Shown: in pieces, positions 47,011-59,145 of the stretch
How the letters are laid out: each line of letters begins with the position of its first letter
Position numbering within the stretch: position 1 is the stretch's first letter
Assembly (NCBI GenBank): GCA_023213235.1
Contig: CP096137.1
Location: 2,652,908-2,716,907 of the forward strand
Source of the DNA: Elusimicrobiota bacterium
GTDB taxonomy: Bacteria; Elusimicrobiota; Elusimicrobia; UBA1565; UBA9628
Length of the DNA stretch: 64,000 bases
Direction of reading: 5' to 3'
Made by a program: the position numbers and the translations under genes
The notes under the pieces: generated by a model
Seen by the model: only the letters and a program-made list of their open reading frames with translations
What the model was told of the DNA's origin: nothing
Databases searched by the model: none

Positions 47011-47453
47011 CTATTCAGAATCCGATGAAGTCTGATAAGAATCTCTTTTGAGTAGCCATACAGCATAGGCAATGACCGAGATCGCGAAAATGGCTGTGAG
47101 CTGAAAGGCCCCGGTGTGGGCCGTATACACCAGCTGAACTATGCCGACGAGCATAACGGGAGCAAAGCGGAGCAAGCTGTATTTAACAAATCTCGTCGAT
47201 TCGTCCTGGTCTCCCTGGCTGCGGACCCAAACACTCAAGCCGACGAGTAAAAAAACGTTCCTACAAGTGAAATGTGCCCGAGGCCCCAGAGATTGGCGAA
47301 CAAAGTGGCGGGAATCGGACCGAATATGGCCCGCTTAGCGGCGGCCAACAGTAGATATGGCGCCAACAACAAGACGGCGGCTCCTAAGATCGCGAAAGAC
47401 AGTATCCTCAACGCCCGCCCACTGACCGATCGGCTCTGGGATTCCATATTCAC
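47011..47453 (-). CDS. Four-span membrane protein, paralogue of its neighbour, frameshifted
   Basis: As given it reads as two small overlapping frames (47235-47453 and 47011-47238). Adding one base at A7 47249-47255 joins them to a 147-residue protein with a continuous third span TFFLLVGLSVWV. Four spans: ILSFAILGAAVLLLAPYLLL, SLVGTFFLLVGLSVWV, FAPVMLVGIVQLVYTA and TAIFAISVIAYAVWLL. It is a tandem paralogue of the 46528-46992 gene. Its ATG overlaps the stop of the next gene upstream. Confidence 0.6.
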
Positions 47454-48454
47454 TCCGGGTTCTCAGGTTCGGCGCTGAATCCGCCGCTCTGCAGGGCGTA
47501 ATTTGTCGCTCGTGTGTATCCGACCATGCCGGCGCCTCCAACAAATGCTGCCGTCGGAGCAAAGATCGCAATCCCCACTGTTCCTGCCACTCCGACGCAA
47601 ACAGGGTAAGGCAATCCATAAGCGGTCCACGGAGCGCACGGTCCCATCGAGACTACTCCAATTCCCACGCCGACGGCGGTGCCCACAAGCGCCCCGTTCT
47701 TCGCGCCTTTGATGGCGGCGGCATCTTCTTCAGGGCGAAGTCCGCGTGCGCGAAAGAATTGAATCGCTCTTTCCTGCGCGCGAGCGGAACTATCCTTTGC
47801 GTAAGCCGTTACGCGGTCGACGATTCCAGGTCCTGCGCTCCGGGACGCTTCAGCATCGATTCCGGGAACGTTCACCGGGCGTCTAGCTTGCACGGCGCTA
47901 AGAACTATCGGAGGTCGGCCCGGCGTATTCCCCGCGGATCCTTTAGTTTCAGGAGATTGATTCGAGGTATTCGAGGTATCCGGTTCCGGAACCGCGGAGG
48001 AACGCCCCTTGCAAGAATGGAGGAGGCGAACCGCTTCTTGGTCCGACGGCTCGCCGAGGTCTGCGTTTTTCTTGAGAACCGATTCCGCCGCCGTCTGACA
48101 AAGCCTGAATTCCTGCGCCTCGAAATGGACACGCCCCCGCGCCTTCGTCGGCGTCGGGTCGTCGGGATATCGCACCTCGATGCCGGAGAGCAAGATCACC
48201 GCCTCGGCGCGGCCGGTCGCGTCCAAACGAGACAGGACGAGGGCGTGGAGCGATTCGTTCTCGGCGGTCTGAGGGGCGCCCTTCAACGCCGCATCGAGGT
48301 CCTGGCGGAACTTCGCGACGAAGGCCGGATAGTCCGGCCGCTGCGCCGCTCCGGCTTTCTGCTCCTGTTCGAGGACGCCCTGCAGCCTTATCAGTTCGGG
48401 AGCGGGCTCTCCGAACGCGGTCGTCGCCACCAGCAGGAGGGGTGCCAGGCGCAT
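47450..48454 (-). CDS. Secreted TPR-like protein related to the N-terminal part of the TPR kinases
   Basis: 334 residues. Signal peptide (RLAPLLLVATTAFGEPA), a helical region to residue ~160 ending DQEAVRLLHSCKGRSSAV, a low-complexity Ser/Thr/Pro linker, and a C-terminus with a Gly-zipper (GALVGTAVGVGIGVVSMGP; AGTVGIAIFAPTAAFVGGAG) likely to insert in a membrane. The LLHSCKGR motif recurs at the same place in the three kinases at 50-58 kb (LMHSVKGR, LLKSVEGR, YYASKGR). No kinase domain. It lies upstream of the four-span proteins. Confidence 0.6.
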   Translation of the reverse strand: MRLAPLLLVATTAFGEPAPELIRLQGVLEQEQKAGAAQRPDYPAFVAKFRQDLDAALKGAPQTAENESLHALVLSRLDATGRAEAVILLSGIEVRYPDDPTPTKARGRVHFEAQEFRLCQTAAESVLKKNADLGEPSDQEAVRLLHSCKGRSSAVPEPDTSNTSNQSPETKGSAGNTPGRPPIVLSAVQARRPVNVPGIDAEASRSAGPGIVDRVTAYAKDSSARAQERAIQFFRARGLRPEEDAAAIKGAKNGALVGTAVGVGIGVVSMGPCAPWTAYGLPYPVCVGVAGTVGIAIFAPTAAFVGGAGMVGYTRATNYALQSGGFSAEPENPE

Positions 48455-48499
48455 GTGACTTTTGGAAGTGTAGCCCCGCCGACGGAAATCGTCAATGGG

Positions 48500-49266
48500 T
48501 CAGCGGCAGGCGGCGCGCGTGTTCCAGACGTTGCGGCCGAGGTAACGGCAGGCGAACCGGTCGGCGTTGTACGTGTCGTTGATGCGGTTCTTGAGCACCC
48601 ACTCGACCGTCTTCTCCGCGGATTTGCGCGCGGAGTAGGGCCACTCCGACCGGTTGGCGATCCAGGACAACCACAGCGCGGCGATCGCGTGCGAGCCGCC
48701 CCCGTCGAAATCCTCGGCGATCGTCGGGTCGCAGCTCGGGTCGGAGCCGACGCCGGGGACCGTGCACGGGACGTGCCCGTAAGCGGGAATGCCGAGGTGG
48801 CGCGCCTCGTGGATGAGCTGTCCGGCGAGGTCGGCGCCGAGCTCGAGCTTGAAGTCGGCCTTCGTCAGGTGCAGGACGCCTTTCGCCTGGTCCGCGTACG
48901 CGTAGGACGCGTTCAAATCGTACTCGAGCCCCTTCATGCGCCGCCCGACCCAGCGCAGCATGTTCGGCGGCGGCGTCAGGCCTCCCCCGCCACGAGCGGC
49001 TCCTTGAACATCAAGGCGCCGCCGCGCGTCCACTTCGTCGAAGACAGGATGTAGGCCGCGCGGGCCGTGTTGATGTCGCGAATTTCCTCGGCGCTCAAGG
49101 ACGACTCGCTCTTCGAGCACGCGAGCGGCGCGTGCGGCCACGTCGGCTTGAGGATCGCCCGGTAGGAGGGCCAAAGCTTGTCGAGCTCCGCGCAGGACGG
49201 AAGGGCCTGCTCCGCGGAGGCCGGAGCGGCGAGCAGGACGGCGGCGAGTGCCAGCGTTCTGTTCAT
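48500..49266 (-). CDS. Secreted protein with HEARH motif, frameshifted
   Basis: About 255 residues. Signal peptide (NRTLALAAVLLAAPASA), then a Cys-containing helical region. The second half shows LAGQLIHEARHLGIPAYGH. HEARH fits the HExxH zinc-peptidase signature and a second His lies eight residues later. A Cys-rich end (PSCDPTIAEDFDGGGSHAI, CRYLGRNVW) follows. The frame breaks at C5 48984-48988; one added base restores AGGGLTPPPNMLRWVG. Family not recognised; activity inferred from the motif alone. Confidence 0.6.
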
Positions 49267-49293
49267 CTCCCGTGAACTATAACAGCGGAACGG

Positions 49294-50475
49294 CTATTCG
49301 GCCAGGGCCCGCGGCTCGTCGGAGACGGTGTAGGACACGTCGGCCAGCTGCACGCCGCCGAGGGTGGGCTCCGGGACCTTCACGAGGCCGGCGCTCGTGT
49401 TTCCGACGAGGTCGCGCGCGACGACGCGGTAGGCGCCCGGCTCGGCGGGGATCGTCACGCGCAGGGCCGTCGGCGGCATGAAGCCGGGTGTGGCCTTCCA
49501 GTCCTGCTTGAGATCCTTCGCCTTGCCCGCGGCGTCGAGCTTCCAGACTCTCACGTGGGCGAGGCCGAGGTTTTCCTTGTCCTTGACCTCGACCTCGGCG
49601 GCGGAGCCCGTCACCATCCAGATCTGGGGCGGCAGGTCGTCGGCGATCAGGCGCATCAGGAACTCGCGCGGCGAGACGGCCTGGCCGGGGAAGCGGGAGT
49701 CGAAGACGGGGTAGCCGCCCGCGTCGAAGAACGGGCCCGGGTCGACGTGCGCGCGCGCGAGGCCCCGGTCGGCCTCCTCGTGCGTGATCACGTGGGCGCG
49801 GTCGCGCGGAAGGTTCGTCTCCTTGGCGATCGCGCGGACGAGCCAGGCGATCGACGCGTACATGCGCCAGTACGCGTCCGGGTCCCAGTCGGAGGCGATG
49901 AAGGGATTCGAGTTGTCCGGCTGCCCGGTCTCGGTCTCGATGCCGACGGAGGCCGCGTCGATCGCGCCGTTCTTGACGTGGTTGCCGATGTTCTCGATCT
50001 TGACCATGCGGATGACGCGGCCGTCGCGGCAGACCATGAAGTGGGCGGCCGTCTTCTGGCTGAGCAGCCAGCGGACGGAGCCCTCGCAGGCGCCGGGCTT
50101 GCCGGTCGCTCCGCCGGAGGCGTGCAGGACGACGTACTTGATCTCGCCGCGGTCGACGCGGTCGGCGGGCGTGACGCCCGTCTCGATGCGGCGCTTCTTC
50201 TTCTTGCGTCCGATGACCGTGCGGCTCAAGCCCTCCATCCGGTCGACCATGTCGGCGTACTCGAAATTGACCTGCTCGTCCTGCGGGATCAGGCCGGGGG
50301 CCGTCGAGAGCTTGATCGGCGCCGTCGGCGCGACGGCCAGGCCATCCTGGAAGCCCAGCGCGAGGCCGCTCTCGGACAGGCGGGCGCGGATCGCCTCATG
50401 GGCGTCGCCGTGCGCGGACGCGGTCCGCGGAAGCAGAGCCAGAAGCGCGGCGAAAACGGCGGCGCGGTGTCCCAT
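49294..50475 (-). CDS. Secreted N-acetylmuramoyl-L-alanine amidase (amidase_2)
   Basis: 393 residues. Signal peptide (GHRAAVFAALLALLPRTASA), a spacer, then an amidase_2/PGRP-type domain with YVVLHASGGATGKP (first zinc His), TAAHFMVCRDGRVIRMV, GIETETGQPD and HEEADRGLARAHVDPGP (last zinc His). The C-terminal ~110 residues are beta-rich (VTGSAAEVEVKDKENLGLA). It should cleave peptidoglycan. The ATG at 50475 follows TATGCT by seven bases; another ATG lies at 50487. Confidence 0.85.
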   Translation of the reverse strand: MGHRAAVFAALLALLPRTASAHGDAHEAIRARLSESGLALGFQDGLAVAPTAPIKLSTAPGLIPQDEQVNFEYADMVDRMEGLSRTVIGRKKKKRRIETGVTPADRVDRGEIKYVVLHASGGATGKPGACEGSVRWLLSQKTAAHFMVCRDGRVIRMVKIENIGNHVKNGAIDAASVGIETETGQPDNSNPFIASDWDPDAYWRMYASIAWLVRAIAKETNLPRDRAHVITHEEADRGLARAHVDPGPFFDAGGYPVFDSRFPGQAVSPREFLMRLIADDLPPQIWMVTGSAAEVEVKDKENLGLAHVRVWKLDAAGKAKDLKQDWKATPGFMPPTALRVTIPAEPGAYRVVARDLVGNTSAGLVKVPEPTLGGVQLADVSYTVSDEPRALAE

Positions 50476-50482
50476 CGAGGTC

Positions 50483-50488
50483 AGCATA
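50483..50488 (-). promoter_or_regulatory. -10 box TATGCT for the amidase
   Basis: TATGCT on the minus strand, seven bases before the ATG at 50475. Confidence 0.4.
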
Positions 50489-50546
50489 CCCCGGCCGGCG
50501 CGGCCCAGGAACGGTCCGAGGACCCAGAACGATCGGGCTAAAGGAC

Positions 50547-53289
50547 CTAGGCCCGGGAGCGCGCGCCGCCGGCGGCGGCCGCGAGGGCCGAGACGAACTC
50601 CTGCGGCGTGCGGTGGCGGTTGTCGGGATCGGCCTGGAAGGCCTTCGCGAAGACCTCGTCGAGCGGCTCCGGCAGCCCCGCGATCGCGCGGGACGGCGCG
50701 ATGTAGCTCATGTTGATCTTGTTCATGAGCATCCCCGCGCCCAGGCCGATGAACGGCAGCTTGCCCGTCAGCATCTCGTAGGCGCAGATCGCCAGCGCGT
50801 AGACGTCGCTCTCCTTGCGCACCACGCCCTGCTCCTGCTCGGGCGCCATGTAGGGCGGCGTGCCGACGACGGTGTTCGTCATCGAGTAGCGCGTCATCGC
50901 GTCCTTGGCCATGCGCGCGATGCCGAAGTCCATGACCTTGACCTCGTTCGAGCCGGTGAGCATCACGTTCGAGGGCTTCATGTCGCGGTGGATGACGCCG
51001 CGCGAGTGCGCGTACGTCAGCGCCTCGCCCATCGAGCGGGTCACGGACACCGCCTGCGCGGGCTCGAGGCGGCCGGCCGCCTGGACCAGATCATGGACGG
51101 TCCTGCCGTCGACGTACTCGAAGACGAGGTAGACGTCGTCGCCCTGCTCGGCGATCGCGTAGATGTCGACGATGTTCGGGTGGCGCAGCGCGGCGACGGT
51201 CTTGGCCTCGATGATGAAGCGGTCGCGCTCGCGCGGGTTGGCGCGAAGCTCCTCGCGCATCTTCTTGACGGCGACGCGGCGGCCGAGCGAGCGGTCCTTG
51301 CCCTCGTAGACCATGCCCATCCCGCCGGCGCCGATCTGGCGCACGATCTCGTACTGCCCGCGGATGAGCCCGCCCACCTCCCCGGCGACGGAGGCCGGCT
51401 GCGCCGTCGGCACGGCGCCGATGGACGGGCCCGTGCGCGAGGTCTTCGTGAAGGCCGAGACGACGGCCTCCTTGACCGGCGCCATCACGACCGACAGCAG
51501 GCCGAGGGCGAGCAACAGCCCGCCCGCGATGCCGGCGGCGACGACCACGCTGAAGCTGCGGCCGCGCGACGGCGCGGCGGCCGCGGCGCCCGCGGCGGGA
51601 GCGCCCTTCGGAGCCGTTTCGCCGGGGTAGAGGAACATCAAGTCTCCGTCGGCCGGCTCCATCGCCTGCTCGAGCGCGGCCTGGAACTTCGGATCGATCG
51701 CGGCGGCCGCGCGCAGCTCGGTCAGCATCGCCTCGCGGTTGCCCTGCCCGCCGAGCGCGTGCCCGCGGATCGCGAAGGCCCACGGATCCTTGGGGTCCGC
51801 GGCGGCCAAGCTCTCGGAGGTGGCCAGCGCCTCTTTGTAGCGGCGCGTCCGGTTCTCCGCCTGGCCCCGGATCCTCAGGAGCGAGCGGTTTTCAGGCGAG
51901 ACGGCGAGCGCGGACATCGTCGCCTGGTAAGCGTCCTCCCAGCGTCCGACCCGGGCGAGGAGCGCGGCGCGCGCGTTGAGCGTGAGCGCGTTGTTCGGGT
52001 CGTCGGCCAGAGCCTTATCGAGATATTCGACGGCGCCCTGAGGATCGCCGAGCTTCAGAGAATTCTGCGCCGAGGCGATCGCCTGCTGCGCCGCCGCCGC
52101 GCGCGCGCTTCCGACGCGAAGAGCGGCGCCGCGGCCGAGGCGGAGGCCGTTCCCGCCGCGCCGGTTCCCCGGTCGCGCCGGGATCCCGCGCCCCCGCGGC
52201 GAGAGCCGCCGCCGTGGCGGCCGCCGACGCCCTGCCCGCGGCGCCGGCGTCGATGGCGTCCGCGCGGCCTTTCACGGAGTGCATCAAGGCGAGCGCGTCT
52301 TGATTGCCGGGGTTGCTGCTGAGCGCCGCCTTCGCGAGAGACATGGCCAGGGAGTAGTCGCCGCGCTTCGCGGCCAGCGCGCCGCCGGTGATCATCCCGT
52401 TCGTGGCCCCGGGCCCGGTCGCCGTATCCGCCGCGTTCTGGTGCCAATTCGGAGGCAGGACGATCGGGATCGCGGGCTCCTGTCCGCCGGGCGCGTTCGG
52501 CAGCGGCTGAACCGGCTGCGGCGTCCCCGGCGTCGCGACCGGGTTCGTCGGATTCACCGGCAGCGAGCTCACCGGCGCGGGATCGACGGGCGGATTCGGC
52601 GGGATCGGGGGCAGCGGCTTCGGCGGAACGCATTTCTCCGCGTTTTGCGCGCACTCGACGGAGGCCAAGCCGAGATTCACGACCAGGCTCGAGGCCTCGA
52701 CTCTTCCGCGCCAAACGCGGTCGACGGGACTTACGTGCCCGTCCGGATTCCGGCTGCCCGAGGCGAGGAGGTCTCCGGCCGTCGAGGCGACTCCATGGCC
52801 CATCTCGGCGCCGGGCTTCTCCGCGGAGGCGTCTTTGGGCATTTCCGGCATCGCGGCGGTCTGTATCTTCAGCGCCGCCACCTGCCGAGCCGCTTCGACC
52901 TTCTGCTGGGTCTCCTCGGCCTTCTCGCCTCTTCTCTGTCCCTGGCGATAGATCTCGATGGCGTTCTGCTCGCCGCGAATCTGCTCGTTGATGACCCTCT
53001 TCAGGCGCCACAGCTCTTCTTGTCGATAGGGAAGGTCCTGCTTCAAGTACGCATCGGACTGCTCTTTGAAGTAGGTTTGGGCCGTCTTGAGCTGGACGAG
53101 CCACTCCGGATTCTTCGGGTACTTCTTCGCGAAGTCGTCGTGAACCTCCTGATAGCGCTCCAGCCCCTCCTTCACGACCTGTTCCTTCGTGAGCTGCTTG
53201 CTCCAGGGCCAGGCCCCTGCCGCGGCCGGCATGAAGAGAAGGAGTCCGGCGAGGATCGAAAGACGAGGGGTTCTCATGACGGTCTCCAT
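50547..53289 (-). CDS. Receptor-like TPR Ser/Thr protein kinase 1, frameshifted
   Basis: About 914 residues after correction. Signal peptide (SILAGLLLFMPAAAGA), a helical coiled region, Pro-rich linker, TPRs (QNSLKLGDPQGAVEYLDKAL; ATSESLAAADPKDPWAF), one span at ~580-605 (VVVAAGIAGGLLLALGLLSV) and a C-terminal kinase at ~646-905: GAGGMGMVY (G-loop), VAVKKM (Lys), IHRDMKPSNVM, VMDFGIA and GTPPYMAPEQEQG. All catalytic residues are present. Frame breaks at ~52095-52108 and ~52152-52163. It starts one base after the stop of kinase 2. Confidence 0.85.
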
Positions 53290-53290
53290 G

Positions 53291-56169
53291 TCACGCGTTC
53301 GCGCGCGCGCCGCCGAGGGCGGTCTCGAGCGCGGCCGAGAATTCCTGCGGCGTCCGGTAGCGGTTGTCGGGGTCGGCCTGGAACGCCTTCGTGAAGACCT
53401 CGTCGAGCGCCGGAGCCAGGCCGCCGATCGCGCGCGACGGAGGGACGAAGCTCATGTTGATCTTGTTCATGAGCATCCCCGCGCCCATGCCCACGAAAGG
53501 CAGCTTGCCGGTCAGCATCTCGTAGGCGCACACGGCCAGCGCGTAGACGTCGCTTTCCTTGCGCACGTGCCCCTGCTCCTGCTCGGGCGCCATGTACGGC
53601 GGCGTGCCGACGACGGTGTTGGTGATCGAGTAGCGCGTCAGCGCGTCCTTGGCCATGCGCGCGATGCCGAAGTCCATGACCTTGATCGTCCCCTCCGGCG
53701 TGAACATGACGTTCGACGGCTTGACGTCGCGGTGGATGACGCCGCGCGAGTGCGCGTAGGCGAGCGCCTCCGCCGTCGCGCGCACGACGCGCGCCGCGTC
53801 CTGCGGACGCAGGCGCCCCTGCGCCTGGACGACGTCGTGGACGGTCTTGCCGTCGACGTACTCGAAGACGAGGTACACGTCGTCCTGGTCCTCGGCGATC
53901 GCGTAGATGTCCACGATGTGCGGGTGGCGCAGGGCGGCGACCGTCTTCGCCTCGATGACGAAGCGCTCGCGCTCGCGCGCGTTGACGCGCAGTTCCTCGC
54001 GCATCTTCTTGATCGCGACCTTTCGGCCGAGCGAGCGGTCGGTCCCTTCATAGACCATGCCCATGCCGCCGACGCCGATCTGACGGATGATCTCGTACTG
54101 GCCGCGGATGAGGCCGCCGACCTCCCCGGACACGGACGCCGGCTCGGACGTCGGAATGTCGAGCGGACGAAGGGCCGGGCCGGTGCGCGTGACCTTCGTG
54201 AACGCGGAGACGACGGACTCCTTCACCGGGGCCAGCACGGTCGACAGGAGGCCGAGAGCCAGCAGCAGCCCGCCCGCGAGCCCCGCGGCGAGAACGAGGC
54301 CGAAGCTGCGCTTCTTGCCGGCCGCGGCGGGCGCGGCGGCGGGGCCGGGATCCTCACCCGGGAAAAGGAACAGGACGTCCGCGTTCGACGGCAGCTGCAG
54401 AGAGGCCGCGTCGGCGGCCGCCTTGGTGAACGCTCCGTCGATCGAGGCGGCGCGCTTGATGTCGGACATCATCGAATCCTTGTCGCCGAGGCCGCCGTAG
54501 GCGTGCGCCCGGTTGGCGTAGCCCCACGCGCCGCGCGGATCGGCCTCGATCGCGCCGTTGGAGGAGGCGAGCGCGTCGCGCCACGACTTGAGGCGGTTCT
54601 CGGCGAAGGCCTTCGTGTTGAGCAGGCCGGCGTCGCGCGGCGCGAGCGCCAGGCCCGCGGCCGCCGACGCCGCCGAGGCGCGGAAGTCTCCGCGCTGAGC
54701 GTAGATCGCCGCGAGGAACGAGTGGGCGTCGGCGCTGGACGGATTGAGCTCGAGGGCGCGGCGCGCGAGCGCGACCGCCTGCGCGAAGTCTCCGAGCGCC
54801 CAGGCGCGGCGGGCCTCGGCGAGCTTCTGCCCGGCGGAGATCGCCGCGGGGCTCGTCATCCCCTCGATCTCGCGCGGCGCCGACAGGGCCGGGAAAGACG
54901 CGAAGCCGGCCGGGCCGGACGGGGCGCGCGACGCCGCCGCGGCCGGAGAATTTCGGTACGCCGCCGTGGCGCCTGACGAGGAAGAGCCGACGGCGGCGGC
55001 GATCGCCGCGCGCTCGGCGGGCGAGACGCGGCCCTCGACGGACTTGAGCAGGCCCATCAAGACGGGATCGCCGGGCTTGAGCTTGAGCGCCTCGAGCGCG
55101 TCCTTGTAGGCGCCCGCGTAATCCCTCTCGGCCATCTTGAGCCCGCCGCGCATGCCGAAGGCGTCGGCCGTCCCGCCGAGGGAGATCGCCTTGTCGAGAG
55201 CGGCGCGCCCGCCCGCGACGTCGCCGTCGGCGAGCTTCGCGGCGGCGTCGATGGAATGATTCGCCGGATTGTTGGGATTGTTGCGGATCATGTCGCCGAT
55301 GTGGCCGCGGTTGGGAAGGCCGTTGTTCCAGTCCCGCGCGTCCTCGCGCTTCTTGCGCCACTCGGCCATCGCCTCGACGTACTCGGGATGGAAGTTGTCC
55401 ATGACGACCTGCCCCGGAATCGTGTGCATGTCGGTCTTGGCCTTCTCTTCGATGGCCTTCTTGCGCGCCTCGAACTCCTCCGGCTTGATCCGCCCCTCGC
55501 GCAGGTCGCGGTTGAGGCGCCAAAGCTCCTGGCTCTCTTTTATCTGAACGGCGAGCATCTTGGCGAAGGTGCCCGCATTGTCCGGAGGCAACTCCGTGAC
55601 GCCGCCGCGCTGCAGGTTCTCGACGACGCCGTTGGCGGTGGCCATGATGACGTCCTTCATGCGCGGATTCTTCTGCGCCTCGGCCTTCGCGGTCTGGAGG
55701 ATCTCGTCGATGACCTGCTGGACCGGGATCGGCTTGACGTCCGGGTCGGCGGCCGTCGCGGTGACCGGAACGTGCTCGCCGTGGCCCGACTTCCCGTCGG
55801 CGACGGGTTTAATGTCGACGCTCTTTTTCCTGTCTGACTGAGTCGAATGGTCGCCGGCGGCGTGGACGCCTGCCCCCCCGCCTCGCCGAGGGTTCCGGAG
55901 GAGTTCCCGGAGATGTCCGGCTTAATGCCAAGCCTCTGTTGAGTGGCCAACTTGGCCTGCTCGAGGGCAGCCTTTTCCTGGTCCGACATCATCGAGCTCT
56001 CTCCGTTTGAGCCGCACTTCTTTCCCGTCGGCTTGTTGACCGACTCGTGCCCGTCTTTCACGACTTCGTACTCGACGCCATTGGAGCAGAACGTCGTCGC
56101 ACACAAGGTCGCTGGAATCGAAAGCAACGTAAACACGAGAAGGAGACGGAGAGGGGGCATATTCGTCAT
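53291..56169 (-). CDS. Receptor-like TPR Ser/Thr protein kinase 2, frameshifted
   Basis: About 959 residues. Signal peptide (LRLLLVFTLLSIPATLC), a Cys-containing region, a coiled helical part, TPRs (DFAQAVALARRALELNPSSA), one span near residue 630 (LVLAAGLAGGLLLALGLLST) and a kinase from ~690: GVGGMGMVYEG, VAIKKM, IHRDVKPSNVM, VMDFGIARMAK, NTVVGTPPYMAPEQEQG. The frame breaks at T5 55824-55828; one added base gives TGKKSVDIKPVADGKSG. The start ATG at 56169 follows TACACT by six bases. Kinase 1 follows directly. Confidence 0.87.
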
Positions 56170-56175
56170 ACCTTG

Positions 56176-56202
56176 AGTGTAGGGGGCTCCCGGGGCTGTC
56201 AA
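56176..56202 (-). promoter_or_regulatory. Promoter TTGACA-15-TACACT for kinase 2
   Basis: On the minus strand TTGACA (56197-56202), 15 bases, TACACT (56176-56181), then six bases to the ATG at 56169. The short spacer contains a G5 run and may really be 16-17 if that run lost a base. Predicts a leaderless transcript. Confidence 0.55.
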
Positions 56203-56212
56203 GGCGAGACGG

Positions 56213-56260
56213 CGCGTTTTACCGAGCTTTTAACGGCCCGAAACAAGGCCGTAAAACGCG
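56213..56260 (-). terminator. Nested inverted repeats after kinase 3
   Basis: An outer 10-bp perfect repeat (56213-56222 with 56251-56260) encloses an inner hairpin (56233-56238 with 56247-56252, extended by TTTT/AAAA with one bulge). The two structures share bases and exclude each other. It follows the kinase 3 stop and precedes the kinase 2 promoter, so terminator or attenuator are both possible. Confidence 0.45.
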
Positions 56261-58702
<2,442 letters not shown>

Positions 58703-58709
58703 CTTCGGC

Positions 58710-58738
58710 AGTGTAGCCCTGACCCCTTGAAATGTCAA
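58710..58738 (-). promoter_or_regulatory. Promoter TTGACA-17-TACACT for kinase 3
   Basis: Minus strand: TTGACA at 58733-58738, 17 bases, TACACT at 58710-58715, seven bases to the ATG at 58702. It interlocks with the divergent promoter of the next gene. Confidence 0.7.
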
Positions 58739-58755
58739 GACACCCCTGTTATACT
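58727..58755 (+). promoter_or_regulatory. Promoter TTGAAA-17-TATACT for the small secreted protein
   Basis: Plus strand: TTGAAA at 58727-58732, 17 bases, TATACT at 58750-58755, and a GGAGG ribosome site before the ATG at 58777. The two -35 boxes lie side by side, so RNA polymerase binding at one should hinder the other. Confidence 0.7.
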
Positions 58756-58776
58756 GCCGGCGTCGTCGGAGGTGCC

Positions 58777-59145
58777 ATGAAAAAGTTCCTTTTCGTCGCT
58801 CTCGCCATGATCGCCGCCGCCTCGGCGTCGGCCATGAACCCCGCCACGGAAACCTTTCTGAAGGAGATCGGGCTCGACCCGCAGTCGGCCGAGATCCAGG
58901 CCGTCCAGGCCGACTCGGTCACCACGAAGACCGGCGTGGTCAAGACGCTCGACTCGCTGGCCGCCAAGCGCGACGAGGACGGCCTGCGCCGCTTCGTGGC
59001 GACGCGCAACTTCGTGCAGCAGTTCCGCCAGAACCCGCGCACGAAGTTCCCGCCCGCGGAACTCTACGACACGTCCCTGCTGACGCCCGGGGAGGTGTCC
59101 TACATCCTCGCCGAGCTCAAGAAGCCCTGGAGGGCGAGCGCCTAG
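58777..59145 (+). CDS. Small secreted protein of unknown function
   Basis: 122 residues. Signal peptide (KKFLFVALAMIAAASASA), then a soluble helical domain (PATETFLKEIGLDP, RFVATRNFVQQFRQNPR, LLTPGEVSYILAELKK) without Cys. I do not recognise a family. A good Shine-Dalgarno (CGGAGG) precedes the ATG at 58777. It is the only plus-strand gene in the region, divergent from kinase 3 and convergent with pdxA, which it overlaps by four bases. Confidence 0.75.
   Translation: MKKFLFVALAMIAAASASAMNPATETFLKEIGLDPQSAEIQAVQADSVTTKTGVVKTLDSLAAKRDEDGLRRFVATRNFVQQFRQNPRTKFPPAELYDTSLLTPGEVSYILAELKKPWRASA

Noticed and set aside
46473..48500. Genomic island integrated at the tmRNA gene
   Set aside because: Composition is somewhat lower in GC, but no integrase, no repeated ssrA 3' end and no attachment-site repeat were seen. 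The genes also lie on the 5' side of ssrA, not the usual 3' integration side.
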